Shown here in pieces: positions 15,928-24,423 of a stretch of DNA of 35,695 nt; position 1 is the first letter of the stretch, and the number at the start of each line of letters is the position of its first letter. Made by a program: the position numbers and the translations under genes. The notes beneath the pieces were generated by a model, which was not told the DNA's origin, made no database searches, and was given only the letters and a program-made list of their open reading frames with translations. The DNA is from an uncultured Eubacteriales bacterium. Lineage in GTDB: Bacteria; Bacillota; Clostridia; Oscillospirales; Acutalibacteraceae. Location of the stretch: NCBI GenBank assembly GCA_934476545.1, contig CAKSOB010000005.1:1-35695 (forward strand), read 5' to 3'.

Positions 15928-16524
15928 ATGGCTTCAAATATGGAGAAATTGAGTGGTTTTTACTCTGCCATTAATCACTATGCTGAGGCGCAGCGTGAAC
16001 AAATCATGAAAGACATCGAAGCTTACAAAATCAGAGATTTGCGTGAGGCTGAGTCCACCGCAAAGATCGAAGCCGATCGTCTGATTAAAAAGGAAGTTGC
16101 GGAAGCCCGCAGCAACATTGTTCGCGAGATGTCTCACAAAGAGATTGACGCCCGCAGAGTACTGCTCGAGAAACGCCAGAAGATTGAAACCAGTGTGTTT
16201 GAGAAGGCCGCTGCTGAGCTGGTAGCCTTTACCGCAAAGCCGGACTACACAAGCATGCTGCGGAAAAATGCAGGCGAAATGACCAAGGTTCTTACAAAGC
16301 CGGGCACTGTTGTTTACATCAAGCCGGGCGATGTGAAGGCTAAGGAAGTCGCTATGGCAACTTTTGGCACAAACGCAACTGTTGCAGAAGACAACAGAAT
16401 TAAAATCGGTGGTCTTCGTGCAGAGAACGCAGAAATGCGTATTCTGCTGGACGCTACCTTGGATGCTATGCTGGATGCACAGCATAGCTGGTTCGAAGAA
16501 AATTCGGGGATGGCTGTGGTCTGA
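15928..16524 (+). CDS. ntpE: V-type ATPase subunit E (peripheral stalk)
   Basis: A 198-residue stator-stalk subunit. The long N-terminal coiled coil (about residues 10-105, rich in E/K/R/A) is followed by a globular domain that caps the catalytic head, with KIGGLRAENAEMRILLDATLDAML matching the conserved GG(L/V)...D.T...L pattern of the family. It presumably pairs with the coiled-coil protein encoded first in the operon. The ATG lies about 6 bases after CGGGGGT. It is separated by 48 bases from the F gene and 35 from the A gene. Confidence 0.93.
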   Translation: MASNMEKLSGFYSAINHYAEAQREQIMKDIEAYKIRDLREAESTAKIEADRLIKKEVAEARSNIVREMSHKEIDARRVLLEKRQKIETSVFEKAAAELVAFTAKPDYTSMLRKNAGEMTKVLTKPGTVVYIKPGDVKAKEVAMATFGTNATVAEDNRIKIGGLRAENAEMRILLDATLDAMLDAQHSWFEENSGMAVV

Positions 16525-16559
16525 TCCGCATACCCATTTGTTTTATTGGAGATGAGTAA

Positions 16560-18326
16560 ATGATGGAAAATCAAAATGTTATCTACGGTATCAATGGTTG
16601 TATTGTTACCGTAAAAGACGCTCGCAGTTTCTCCATGATGGAAATGGTTTACGTCGGACACGAGCACCTCGTTGGTGAGGTTATCGGTATTACCGACAAG
16701 TTTACCACAATTCAGGTTTATGAAGAAACAGTCGGGTTAACACTCGGCGAGCCGATTGTCGGCACAGGCAGCCCAATGAACATCACACTGGGCCCTGGCA
16801 TTATGAATAATATCTTCGACGGTATCGCACGTCCGTTGAAGGATATTGCGGCAGAAAGCGGCACCTTTATCGCACGTGGTTCTAAGGCTACTACTCTGGA
16901 TGAGGAGAAGCTGTGGGACGTTACAGTAAAAGTTGCAGTTGGCGACAAGCTGGTTCCGGGCGATGTTTATGCTGAGGTTCCGGAGACACTTTCCGTTACC
17001 CACAAGTGCATGCTGACTCCAAAAATTAAGAACGCAGTTGTTACGAAGGTTATGCCAAACGGCCAATACAGAGTACACGATACGGTTGTAGAGGTTGAGG
17101 ACGAGCTGGGCAGAAAGCACGAGCTGACTTTGGTTCAGAGATGGCCAATCAGAGTGGACCGCCCTGTTGCAAAGCGTGTACCTTCCACAGTGCCGCTGAT
17201 TACCGGCCAGAGAATTCAGGACTCCCTTTTCCCGTTGGTTAAGGGTGGTACTGCTTGTATCCCTGGTGCGTTCGGTTCCGGTAAAACCATGACCCAGCAC
17301 CAGCTGGCAAAATGGTGCGACGCTGATATTATCGTATATGTTGGTTGCGGTGAGCGTGGTAACGAGATGACACAGGCTCTGGAAGAGTTTGCGGAGTTGA
17401 TCGACCCGAGAACAGGCAGAAAGCTCTTGGAGCGTACTGTTTTGATCGCTAACACCTCCAACATGCCGGTTGCTGCTCGTGAAGCATCCATCTACACCGG
17501 TATTACCCTTGCTGAGTACTACCGTGACATGGGCTACCACGTAGCGATGATGGCTGACTCTACTTCCCGTTGGGCTGAGGCTCTGCGTGAAATCTCCGGC
17601 CGTCTGGAAGAGATGCCTGCTGAAGAAGGCTTCCCGGCATACCTGCCATCTCGTTTGGCTGAGTTCTACGAGCGTGCAGGTTTCGTTCACAACCTCAACG
17701 GCACCGAGGGTTCTATCTCTATTGTTGGTGCGATCTCTCCTGCTGGTGGTGACTTCTCTGAGCCTGTTACGCAGAACACCATGCGCTTTACCCGTTGCTT
17801 CTGGGCTTTGGATAAGAGCTTGGCTTACGCAAGACACTTCCCGGCTATCGACTGGTTGTCCAGTTATACAGAGTATGACTTGGCACTGGAAGATTGGTAT
17901 AACGAGCATCTGGGCGAGGAGTTCATTGTATATCGCAATATTATCAATGACATCCTCCAAGAGGAAAACAAGCTGATGGAAATTGTTAAGCTGGTTGGTG
18001 CAGACGTTCTGCCGGATGACCAAAAGCTGGTAATTGAAATCGCTCGTGTAGTTCGTGTAGGCTTCCTGCAGCAGAACGCTTTCCACCCGGATGATACCTA
18101 TGTTCCGATTGAGAAGCAGAGAGACATGATGAAGGTTATCGTTCATCTGTACAATAAGAGTAAGCAGCTGGTTGTAGCAAACGTTCCGCTGGAAGGTCTG
18201 CTGGATACCGGTATCTACGAGAGAGTTATTAAGATGAAGTACGAAGTACCGAACGATGACCTCTCCAAGATCGACCTGCTTATCGACGATATCGACAACA
18301 CCATCGCAGCAGTTCTCTCTGCATAA
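16560..18326 (+). CDS. ntpA: V-type ATPase catalytic subunit A
   Basis: A 588-residue nucleotide-binding catalytic subunit of the V1 head. The Walker A loop GAFGSGKT is at residues 236-243, followed by VYVGCGERGNEMTQ with the catalytic glutamate region, and by MMADSTSRWAEALREISGRLEEMPAEEGFP. The insertion typical of A subunits (about residues 115-190) is present, separating it from F-type beta. The ATG at 16560 lies 7 bases after GGAG; the adjacent ATG at 16563 is an alternative. Direction, ATP use or synthesis, cannot be told from sequence. Confidence 0.97.
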   Translation: MMENQNVIYGINGCIVTVKDARSFSMMEMVYVGHEHLVGEVIGITDKFTTIQVYEETVGLTLGEPIVGTGSPMNITLGPGIMNNIFDGIARPLKDIAAESGTFIARGSKATTLDEEKLWDVTVKVAVGDKLVPGDVYAEVPETLSVTHKCMLTPKIKNAVVTKVMPNGQYRVHDTVVEVEDELGRKHELTLVQRWPIRVDRPVAKRVPSTVPLITGQRIQDSLFPLVKGGTACIPGAFGSGKTMTQHQLAKWCDADIIVYVGCGERGNEMTQALEEFAELIDPRTGRKLLERTVLIANTSNMPVAAREASIYTGITLAEYYRDMGYHVAMMADSTSRWAEALREISGRLEEMPAEEGFPAYLPSRLAEFYERAGFVHNLNGTEGSISIVGAISPAGGDFSEPVTQNTMRFTRCFWALDKSLAYARHFPAIDWLSSYTEYDLALEDWYNEHLGEEFIVYRNIINDILQEENKLMEIVKLVGADVLPDDQKLVIEIARVVRVGFLQQNAFHPDDTYVPIEKQRDMMKVIVHLYNKSKQLVVANVPLEGLLDTGIYERVIKMKYEVPNDDLSKIDLLIDDIDNTIAAVLSA

Positions 18327-18344
18327 GGTGAACGCCGATCAACT

Positions 18345-18396
18345 CTTATCATTTCCCGTGCGAGGATGATAAGGATAAAAAGTGAAATTCGCACGG
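18345..18396 (+). promoter_or_regulatory. Potential H-type pseudoknot before the V-ATPase B gene
   Basis: Stem 1 is CTTATCAT (18345-18352) with ATGATAAG (18366-18373). Its loop holds CCGTGCGA (18356-18363), which is perfectly complementary to TCGCACGG (18389-18396). Two 8-bp stems crossed in this order define an H-type pseudoknot with linkers of 3, 2 and 15 bases. The last stem bases run into the purine-rich GGAGAAGG that precedes the B start at 18415. A translational control role is inference. Confidence 0.55.
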
Positions 18397-18414
18397 AGAA
18401 GGCGGTTATATAAT

Positions 18415-19803
18415 ATGATTCTTGATTATATTGGCGTAAAAGAAATTAACGGCTCTCTCATCGTTGTTGACGGCGTAGAAAACGCCTTCTTTGAAGAGAC
18501 AGTTGATATCCGTCTTGAGGACGGTAGCATTCGTCAGGGCAGAATCGTGCAGATGGAAGGCTCCAGAGTAGTCATCCAGGTGTTTGAGGGCACTCGTGAG
18601 ATTTCCCTCACCAACACCCGCACAAGACTTCGTGGTCGCCCGATGGAGATGCCACTTTCGCCAGAAATTCTGGGACGTACTTTTAACGGCGCCGGTAAGC
18701 CGATCGATGGTCTGGGTGCAATTTTCCCGGAGAAGAGCGTAAACATCAACGGCGCTCCGATCAACCCGGCATCCCGTGTATATCCAAAGAACTACATTCA
18801 CACCGGTATTTCTTCTATCGACACTCTGATGACCCTGATTCGTGGTCAGAAGCTGCCAATCTTCTCCGGTTCCGGTATGAAGCACAATGAGTTGGCAGTG
18901 CAGATTGCCAGCCAGGCTTCTGTAACGGATAAGGACGGCGCAGATAACTTTGCTATCGTATTCTGCGCAATGGGTGTTAAGAATGACGTTGCGGAGTACT
19001 TCCGTACTTCCTTCGACGAATCCGGTGTTCTGCAAAACGTTGTAATGTTCCTCAACTTGGCGAACGACCCAATCATTGAGAGAACACTGGCACCACGCTG
19101 CGCATTGTCCGCAGCAGAGTATCTGGCATATGAAAAGGACATGCACGTTCTGGTTATCATGACAGATATGACAGCATACGCTGAAGCACTTCGTGAGTTC
19201 TCCTCTTCCAAGGGTGAGATCCCAGGTAGAAAGGGCTACCCTGGTTACCTGTACTCCGACCTGGCTTCTCTGTATGAGCGTGCAGGTATGGTTCACGGCA
19301 AGTCCGGTACTATTACCCAGCTGCCGATTCTGACCATGCCAAACGATGACGTTACCCACCCGGTTCCTGACTTGACCGGTTACATCACCGAGGGTCAGAT
19401 TTCTCTGGATCGTTCTCTGGACAACAGTAAGATCTACCCACCGGTTGGTATTCTGCCATCCCTGTCCCGTCTGATGAAGGACGGTATCGGTGCAGAGTTT
19501 ACCCGTGATGACCACAAGGCTCTGGCTGACCAGCTCTTTGCTTCTTACGCAAAGACACAGGACGCTCGTTCCCTGGCATCCGTTATCGGTGAAGAGGAAC
19601 TGTCCAAGAAGGATAAGCGTTACCTGAAGTTCGGTAAGCTGTTTGAGTCCAAGTTTATTACTCAGGGCTTTAAAGAGAACCGTTCCATCGAGGAAAGTTT
19701 GGATCTTGGTTGGGAGATTCTGGGTACCCTTCCACGTATTGACCTGGATCGTGTTCCGGAAGAAATTCTTGATAAGTACTACGTATCAAGAGTAGAAGAC
19801 TAA
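18415..19803 (+). CDS. ntpB: V-type ATPase regulatory subunit B
   Basis: A 462-residue non-catalytic nucleotide-site subunit alternating with A in the V1 head. Marks: MILDYIGVKEINGSLIVVDG at the N-terminus, the degenerate P-loop region PIFSGSGMKHNELA, FLNLANDPIIERTLAPR, MTDMTAYAEALREFSSSKGEIPGRKGYPGYLYSDL in sections, and GSITQ-like GTITQLPILTMPNDD. The ATG at 18415 gives the normal N-terminus. An in-frame GTG at 18382 with its own AAGGA would add eleven mostly basic residues and lies inside the pseudoknot region. The 88-base gap from A is larger than most gaps in the operon. Confidence 0.97.
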   Translation: MILDYIGVKEINGSLIVVDGVENAFFEETVDIRLEDGSIRQGRIVQMEGSRVVIQVFEGTREISLTNTRTRLRGRPMEMPLSPEILGRTFNGAGKPIDGLGAIFPEKSVNINGAPINPASRVYPKNYIHTGISSIDTLMTLIRGQKLPIFSGSGMKHNELAVQIASQASVTDKDGADNFAIVFCAMGVKNDVAEYFRTSFDESGVLQNVVMFLNLANDPIIERTLAPRCALSAAEYLAYEKDMHVLVIMTDMTAYAEALREFSSSKGEIPGRKGYPGYLYSDLASLYERAGMVHGKSGTITQLPILTMPNDDVTHPVPDLTGYITEGQISLDRSLDNSKIYPPVGILPSLSRLMKDGIGAEFTRDDHKALADQLFASYAKTQDARSLASVIGEEELSKKDKRYLKFGKLFESKFITQGFKENRSIEESLDLGWEILGTLPRIDLDRVPEEILDKYYVSRVED

Positions 19804-19835
19804 GAAAACGCTTTCCAAGAATGAGGTGAACATCA

Positions 19836-20513
19836 TTGGCGAATAAAGTATTACCTACCAAAAGCCAGTTGATCGCTACGAAAAAGCAACTCAAGCTCTC
19901 CAAAAAGGGCTATGAGCTGATGGACCGTAAGCGTAACGTTCTCATTCGTGAGATTATGATGTTGCTTGGTGAGGCCGGTAAGATCCAAGATAAGATCGAT
20001 GTTACCTTCCAAGAAGCATATGACGCACTGGAGCTCGCAAATATTACCGTTGGTAATACCGGTGAGCTGGCAAGCACCATCCCGTTCGATGATGGCTTGA
20101 ACGTTGCATACCGCAGCGTCATGGGCGTTGAGCTTCCAATGGTAGACTGGGTAGAAGCCAAGATGGACACGGTTCCATATGGTCTGCACTCCAGTAATGC
20201 CTCATTAGACGATGCATTTGTCAAGTTCGTTGAGGTAAAGCGCATGTCTGCCGAGTTGGCAGAGATTGAAAATAGCGTGTTCCGTCTTTCTGATGCAATC
20301 AAAAAGACCACAAGACGTGCTAACGCTCTCAAGAACATTATGATTCCTCGCTTCCAGGCGGACATTAAGTTTATCAATGAAGTTCTGGAAGAAAGAGAAA
20401 GAGAAGAATTCTCACGTATGAAGTTGATCAAAAAGAAGAAGGTAAGACTGGCTGCCGAGGAGGCAGAAGCAGAACTTGCCAGAAAAGCAGCACTGGAACA
20501 AGCGACTGCATAA
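19836..20513 (+). CDS. ntpD: V-type ATPase subunit D (central rotor shaft)
   Basis: A 225-residue, mostly helical shaft subunit that turns inside the A3B3 head. The N-terminus LPTKSQLIATKKQLKLSKKGYELMDRKR and the C-terminal AIKKTTRRANALKNIMIPRF region form the antiparallel coiled coil typical of the family. The tail is a charged stretch rich in K, E and A. Translation starts with TTG (19836), 6 bases after GAGGTGA (19823-19829). TTG starts occur in both I and D of this operon. A terminator follows 24 bases after the stop. Confidence 0.95.
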   Translation: MANKVLPTKSQLIATKKQLKLSKKGYELMDRKRNVLIREIMMLLGEAGKIQDKIDVTFQEAYDALELANITVGNTGELASTIPFDDGLNVAYRSVMGVELPMVDWVEAKMDTVPYGLHSSNASLDDAFVKFVEVKRMSAELAEIENSVFRLSDAIKKTTRRANALKNIMIPRFQADIKFINEVLEEREREEFSRMKLIKKKKVRLAAEEAEAELARKAALEQATA

Positions 20514-20537
20514 ATTCTGGATTGATCTCGCAATCGG

Positions 20538-20564
20538 CGGGGGGCTTATGCCCTCCGCTTTTTG
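20538..20564 (+). terminator. Terminator of the V-ATPase operon
   Basis: Nine-bp stem GCGGGGGGC/GCCCTCCGC with one G-U pair and a TTAT loop, followed by TTTTT. Confidence 0.92.
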
Positions 20565-20754
20565 TGTTGTATGGGTTGGCAATTCTTAGAATCATTCCGA
20601 ATTGTAATAGAAATTTGAGAGAATCCGCTAATTCCAGCAAAAATAATACATTTTGTAAAAAAACAGGGAACGCCGATTGGGATGTTGACGGGGAGGATTC
20701 TGTGGAAGAAATCGCATTCATAACACAAAAGATATAGATTTTTTTGGGGAATTG
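20565..20754. other. Intergenic region with no visible gene
   Basis: A+T-rich spacer between the ATPase terminator and the DUF1015 promoter. Short frames are present but lack ribosome-binding sites, and I see no hairpin with a T run and no repeat. Confidence 0.6.
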
Positions 20755-20763
20755 TGCTACAAT
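20755..20763 (+). promoter_or_regulatory. Extended -10 promoter of the DUF1015 gene
   Basis: TGCTACAAT is an extended -10 box; the hexamer 17 bases upstream (TAGATT) is weak. Transcription would start near 20770, placing the tandem repeat below in the leader. Confidence 0.55.
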
Positions 20764-20770
20764 AAAAAGG

Positions 20771-20819
20771 CAATGAAACAAAACAATGAAACAAACAACG
20801 AAACAAAACGCAATGAACC
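20771..20819 (+). repeat. Short tandem A/C-rich leader repeat
   Basis: Three and a half imperfect copies of a 12-15 base unit: CAATGAAACAAAA, CAATGAAACAAA, CAACGAAACAAAACG, then CAATGAACCAA. The stretch has no self-complementarity. It lies between the probable start point and the ribosome-binding site AAAGGTGGAG. Confidence 0.7.
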
Positions 20820-20840
20820 AATCGGAAAGGTGGAGCAACA

Positions 20841-22094
20841 ATGAGTGGAGTTCCTTTTTGCCCGGGTGAAATTCTCATCCCGAAAGAACATTTAGAACAG
20901 TGGAGCGTGGTGGCTTGTGACCAGTTCACCTCCCAGCCGGAATATTGGGAAGCAGTGGAGCAGTCCGTAGCGGGCTATCCTTCCAGCTATAACATCATTT
21001 TTCCGGAAGCCTACTTGGACAAAGTGGACTTTGACGAGAAAGTAACCGAGATCAACCAAACAATGAAGGAGTACCTGCGGGGCGGCATTTTTAATGTATA
21101 CCGCAACTCCATGGTGTATGTGGAGCGCACCCTGAAAAACGGCAAGATTCGCCGTGGCGTTCTGGGCTTGATCGACTTGGAGGAGTATGACTACAACAAG
21201 GGTTCCCGCAGTTTGGTGCGTGCCACCGAGGGTACTGTGTTGGATCGCCTACCACCAAGAATGAAGGTTCGTCAGCACGCTTTGTTGGAAAGCCCACACA
21301 TCATGTTGCTCATTGATGATCCGGAAAAGAAGATCATCGAGCAGTTTGAGGAAGTGAAAAACGAGCGGGAAAAGCTCTACGACTTCGATTTGGGCATGGA
21401 TGGCGGTCACATCACCGGCTACCGCATGAAGGGTCCGGACTACATGAAGGTCATGAACGACTGCCATGAGCTGTCCAAAATGGAGAACTTCAACGCCAAG
21501 TACAACCTGTTTGGCAAGGCACCGTTGGTGTTTGCTGTGGGCGACGGCAACCACTCCCTGGCAACCGCAAAGGCTTGCTATGAGGAGCTGAAGAGCAAGG
21601 GCATGGTAGACCGCATGAGCCCATGCCGTTATGCAATGGTAGAGCTGTGCAACCTCCACGAGGATTCTCTGGAGTTTGAAGCCATCCACCGCGCTGTGTT
21701 CGACGTGGACAACGAGAAGTTCGTCAACGCTCTCCGGGATTTCTGTGAATCCCAAGAGGGTCGTCAGCCGGAGCAGACCTTCACCGTGATTGCCAACGGC
21801 AAGGAAGAAACCATCACCGTTGCCCATCCAAAGCACACTTTGGCTGTGGGTACTGTGCAGGACTTCATTGACCAGTACATCGCTGCTTGCGGCGGTCGTG
21901 TGGACTATATTCACGGCGAGGATGTGACCCGTGACTTGGCAGAAAAGGGCGCTGTGGGCATCATTTTGCCGACCATGCACAAAAGCGAACTGTTCCCAAC
22001 CGTCATTCAAGAGGGCGCATTGCCACGCAAGACCTTCTCTATGGGCGAGGCTTGCGACAAGCGCTACTACTTAGAGTGCCGCAAAATCAAATAA
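20841..22094 (+). CDS. DUF1015 family protein
   Basis: A 417-residue cytosolic protein of the DUF1015 family (PF06245). Seen: a conserved entry VVACDQFTSQPEYWEAV, IDLEEYDY, RATEGTVLDRLPPRMKVRQ, SPHIMLLIDDP, and the strongest mark VFAVGDGNHSLATAKACYEE (residues about 231-250), whose GDGNHS is near-invariant. The C-terminal part contains GIILPTMHKSELFPTVIQEGALPRKTF in segments. The molecular role is not established, although in several anaerobes it sits beside serine or 3-phosphoglycerate metabolism genes. Here it stands alone between terminators. The ATG is 7 bases after AGGTGGAG. Confidence 0.93.
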   Translation: MSGVPFCPGEILIPKEHLEQWSVVACDQFTSQPEYWEAVEQSVAGYPSSYNIIFPEAYLDKVDFDEKVTEINQTMKEYLRGGIFNVYRNSMVYVERTLKNGKIRRGVLGLIDLEEYDYNKGSRSLVRATEGTVLDRLPPRMKVRQHALLESPHIMLLIDDPEKKIIEQFEEVKNEREKLYDFDLGMDGGHITGYRMKGPDYMKVMNDCHELSKMENFNAKYNLFGKAPLVFAVGDGNHSLATAKACYEELKSKGMVDRMSPCRYAMVELCNLHEDSLEFEAIHRAVFDVDNEKFVNALRDFCESQEGRQPEQTFTVIANGKEETITVAHPKHTLAVGTVQDFIDQYIAACGGRVDYIHGEDVTRDLAEKGAVGIILPTMHKSELFPTVIQEGALPRKTFSMGEACDKRYYLECRKIK

Positions 22095-22116
22095 GTTTGA
22101 TACATTTCGTCACCTG

Positions 22117-22147
22117 CAGCCTTGGTTGTGGGTGGCTGTTTTTTTTT
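22117..22147 (+). terminator. Terminator after the DUF1015 gene
   Basis: CAGCC (22117-22121) pairs with GGCTG (22134-22138), followed by nine T's. The stem is short with a 12-base loop. Confidence 0.7.
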
Positions 22148-22181
22148 CTTGTTTTTTTCTTTTTTAAAAAGTTTTTCCTGA

Positions 22182-22210
22182 TGCACCGAAACCGCCCCGA
22201 CCTTCGTCTA
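22182..22210 (+). promoter_or_regulatory. ECF-type promoter before the sigma factor gene
   Basis: TGCACCG with a -35 role, a 16-base spacer, then CGTCTA (22205-22210). The CGTC-type -10 and C-rich -35 resemble promoters used by ECF sigma factors in Bacillota, suggesting that the sigma factor transcribes its own operon. Confidence 0.6.
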
Positions 22211-22262
22211 ATGAATAGGAGGTGGAAAACCAACGGAGCAGCCAACAGAAAGGAAGGAAGAT

Positions 22263-22754
22263 ATGAATTATTTTTTGGTGCGTCAGGCGCAAAACGGCAA
22301 CTTGGATGCCTTTGTGCAGCTGATGGAGCAATCGAAGCAATCGCTTTATAAAGTGGCAAAAAGCTACTTGAAACGGGAGGAGGACGTGGCGGACGCCATA
22401 CAGGAAACAGTGCTTTCCGCCTATGAAAATCTCCCGAATCTGCGGGAGGAAAGCTACTTTAAAACGTGGCTCACCCGTATTTTAATCAATCGCTGCAAGG
22501 ATATTCTGCGACAGAACCAACGGGTGCTGCCTATGGAAGAAATCGACAGCGGAACCTGTCCGTCACCGGAGCAGGACAGAGGCTTCTACGAATTGTTGGA
22601 GTCGCTGCCGGAGGACTACCGCACCTTGTTTCTGCTGTATTACGGCGAGGGATTCAACACCAGAGAGATTGCCGAGCTGCTGGACATGAACGAAAATACA
22701 GTGAAAAGTCGGTTGCAGCGGGGACGAACCAAGCTGCAAGAAGCATTATGCTAG
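22263..22754 (+). CDS. ECF-type RNA polymerase sigma factor
   Basis: A 163-residue sigma-70 family protein with only regions 2 and 4. Region 2 (about residues 5-80) includes YKVAKSYLKREEDVADAIQETVLSAYENL in sections and FKTWLTRILINRCKD. Region 4 (about 105-160) includes LLESLPEDYRTLFLLYYGEGFNTREIAELLDMNENTVKSRLQRGR in sections, the helix-turn-helix that reads the -35 box. It is followed 16 bases later by a DUF4179 membrane protein, the usual anti-sigma arrangement. GGAAGGAAG lies 2-10 bases before the ATG. The stimulus is unknown, with cell-envelope stress a common theme in the family. Confidence 0.94.
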   Translation: MNYFLVRQAQNGNLDAFVQLMEQSKQSLYKVAKSYLKREEDVADAIQETVLSAYENLPNLREESYFKTWLTRILINRCKDILRQNQRVLPMEEIDSGTCPSPEQDRGFYELLESLPEDYRTLFLLYYGEGFNTREIAELLDMNENTVKSRLQRGRTKLQEALC

Positions 22755-22770
22755 AAAGAGAGAAAGAACG

Positions 22771-23883
22771 ATGAAAAAGATGAATTTTGAAGAAGTATTG
22801 AAGCAAGACGTAACCGTTTCTCCACAGGTGGATATTGCCATGGCAGAAGCCTATTCCAAACTGAAAGCCCAAAAGACTGCCCCCAAAAAGCAGGGCAAAA
22901 AGCGCTTCCGCATTACGGCAGCAATTGTTGCGGCGGCGGTGCTGTGCGCCTCCTCTACCATGGCGTTTGCAGCGGTGAACGGCGGAATGTGGGACAACCT
23001 GTTCGGCAACCAAACCAAGGCAGACCTGCCCGCAAAAGAAACCATCCAAACAAAATTGGACAAGGAGATTCCCGTTACTCTGCCGTCTAAGTCCTTTGCG
23101 GCGGTAGATGCCGAGCAGGCACAGAAGCTCCTTGGCAAGTACGCCATGACCGAGCCGCTGACTGTGAAGATGGGCGACCACACCATGACCATCAACGGCT
23201 TTGTGTATGACAAAAACGGCGGCGTGATGAGCTACACCTTGGAGCGCAAGGGCGGCGTAACCATGCTGAAAGCAGACGAAAACAGCAACCAAGCCAAAGG
23301 TGCTTATATCGACAACGACAGCGGTTACCGCTTCTATGTGGTGAACGGCGAGGATTATTCCGGTGAGGACACCTATGTAGATTGGAGCCAAAGCACTAAG
23401 GAGCGTTACGTTTGCACCATGTACTTTGCATGGGGTACTCCATTGGAGGAGGGAGATAAACCACAGCTTATGGTAAGCAAGATGTCCATGAGCCAGAACG
23501 AATGGACAGCAGCAGGGGAAGTAGATCATATTACCGGTGAAGATTCCTACTACAACTTTGGAAACGTAACAGCCGTTCCGGTAACCACCGCCAAGGCTTC
23601 AAACGGTTCTGTTATGGAAGTATCTCCATTTGCTTTGCGGTTTACGGATACAAAGTCCGTTGAGACAAAAGAAGGCTTTGACCCGGGCGACGTAAAGAGG
23701 CTGGAACTCAAGCTGAAGGACGGCACCTCCTACTTGGTAAACGACTTGCAGGGAAATGTAAAGAACAGCGGCTACGAATTGGGCGCAGGCACTGGATTCA
23801 CTGTGGTTTACAACCGCTTGATTGACACCAAGGACATTGACAGCATTGTGGTCAACGACAACATTGTGTATACCCTGCAGTAA
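22771..23883 (+). CDS. DUF4179-type anti-sigma factor, single-pass membrane protein
   Basis: A 370-residue protein. The short cytosolic N-terminus (residues 1-46, charged) would bind the sigma factor. One membrane helix lies at about 48-68 (RITAAIVAAAVLCASSTMAFAA in sections), followed by a roughly 300-residue extracytoplasmic domain. The start and topology match DUF4179 anti-sigma proteins. There is no zinc-binding HxxxCxxC motif, so this is not the ZAS type. AGAAAGAACG precedes the ATG weakly. Gene order and the ECF-type promoter suggest an autoregulated envelope-sensing pair. The ligand of the outer domain is unknown. Confidence 0.85.
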   Translation: MKKMNFEEVLKQDVTVSPQVDIAMAEAYSKLKAQKTAPKKQGKKRFRITAAIVAAAVLCASSTMAFAAVNGGMWDNLFGNQTKADLPAKETIQTKLDKEIPVTLPSKSFAAVDAEQAQKLLGKYAMTEPLTVKMGDHTMTINGFVYDKNGGVMSYTLERKGGVTMLKADENSNQAKGAYIDNDSGYRFYVVNGEDYSGEDTYVDWSQSTKERYVCTMYFAWGTPLEEGDKPQLMVSKMSMSQNEWTAAGEVDHITGEDSYYNFGNVTAVPVTTAKASNGSVMEVSPFALRFTDTKSVETKEGFDPGDVKRLELKLKDGTSYLVNDLQGNVKNSGYELGAGTGFTVVYNRLIDTKDIDSIVVNDNIVYTLQ

Positions 23884-23942
23884 TTTCCACTCTAATTCTA
23901 AATAAACTGATTTTCAACATCCCATTCTAATTTCACACAAAA

Positions 23943-23981
23943 AAAGACCGTCAAGGAGCAATCCTCGGCGGTCTTTCTTTT
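23943..23981. terminator. Bidirectional terminator between anti-sigma and GNAT genes
   Basis: AAAGACCG (23943-23950) pairs with CGGTCTTT (23969-23976), with an inner AGGA/TCCT stem. A's flank one side and T's the other, suiting convergent genes. Confidence 0.88.
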
Positions 23982-23993
23982 TTTATAATTTGG

Positions 23994-24395
23994 TTAATTC
24001 CATAGGGAAGTGAGGGACATGGGCGTTTTGTTGCTGTCCGGCACAAAGCCGAAGTGACCGTAAAAGTCAATCTTTTCATTCACAGCAATCAGCGAAACTC
24101 GAAGAAATGTCCGGTAGTGAGAAAGTAACCGGTGCATCAACTCGGTGCCGATGCCCTGCCCTTGGTAGATGGGGTCTACTAAAACATAGTGGATGTAGGC
24201 GGTCATTTCACCGTCATCCATAGCGGCAGCCAAGCCCACCAGTCGGGCGCTGTCCCAAGCGGAGTGCACAGCGTCAAAGTGGGTCAGGGCGTGCTGCAAG
24301 CGGTGGGGATATGCCCCCGAAGCCCAGTCCACCGACAAGAACAGCCGTTCTAAGTCGGCAGAGGAAAAGGAGCGGGTGTCTTTGTAAGTAATCAT
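23994..24395 (-). CDS. GNAT-family N-acetyltransferase
   Basis: A 133-residue acetyl-CoA-dependent acetyltransferase. Acetyl-CoA loop VDPIYQGQGIGTELMHRLL matches the GNAT motif A (R/Q-x-x-G-x-G/A); VNEKIDFYGHFGF is the usual C-terminal motif B. The ATG at 24395 is favoured because GAGGT lies 6 bases upstream. An in-frame TTG at 24407 overlaps that site. It lies 28 bases after the membrane-protein gene on the same strand and is probably co-transcribed with it. The substrate cannot be inferred. Confidence 0.9.
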   Translation of the reverse strand: MITYKDTRSFSSADLERLFLSVDWASGAYPHRLQHALTHFDAVHSAWDSARLVGLAAAMDDGEMTAYIHYVLVDPIYQGQGIGTELMHRLLSHYRTFLRVSLIAVNEKIDFYGHFGFVPDSNKTPMSLTSLWN

Positions 24396-24423
24396 ATAGT
24401 ACCTCAAAGTCCGTCGCCTTGGG

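Noticed and set aside
16737..18146. A 469-codon minus-strand open frame opposite ntpA
   Set aside because: Shadow frame; the plus-strand gene has all catalytic motifs of the A subunit.
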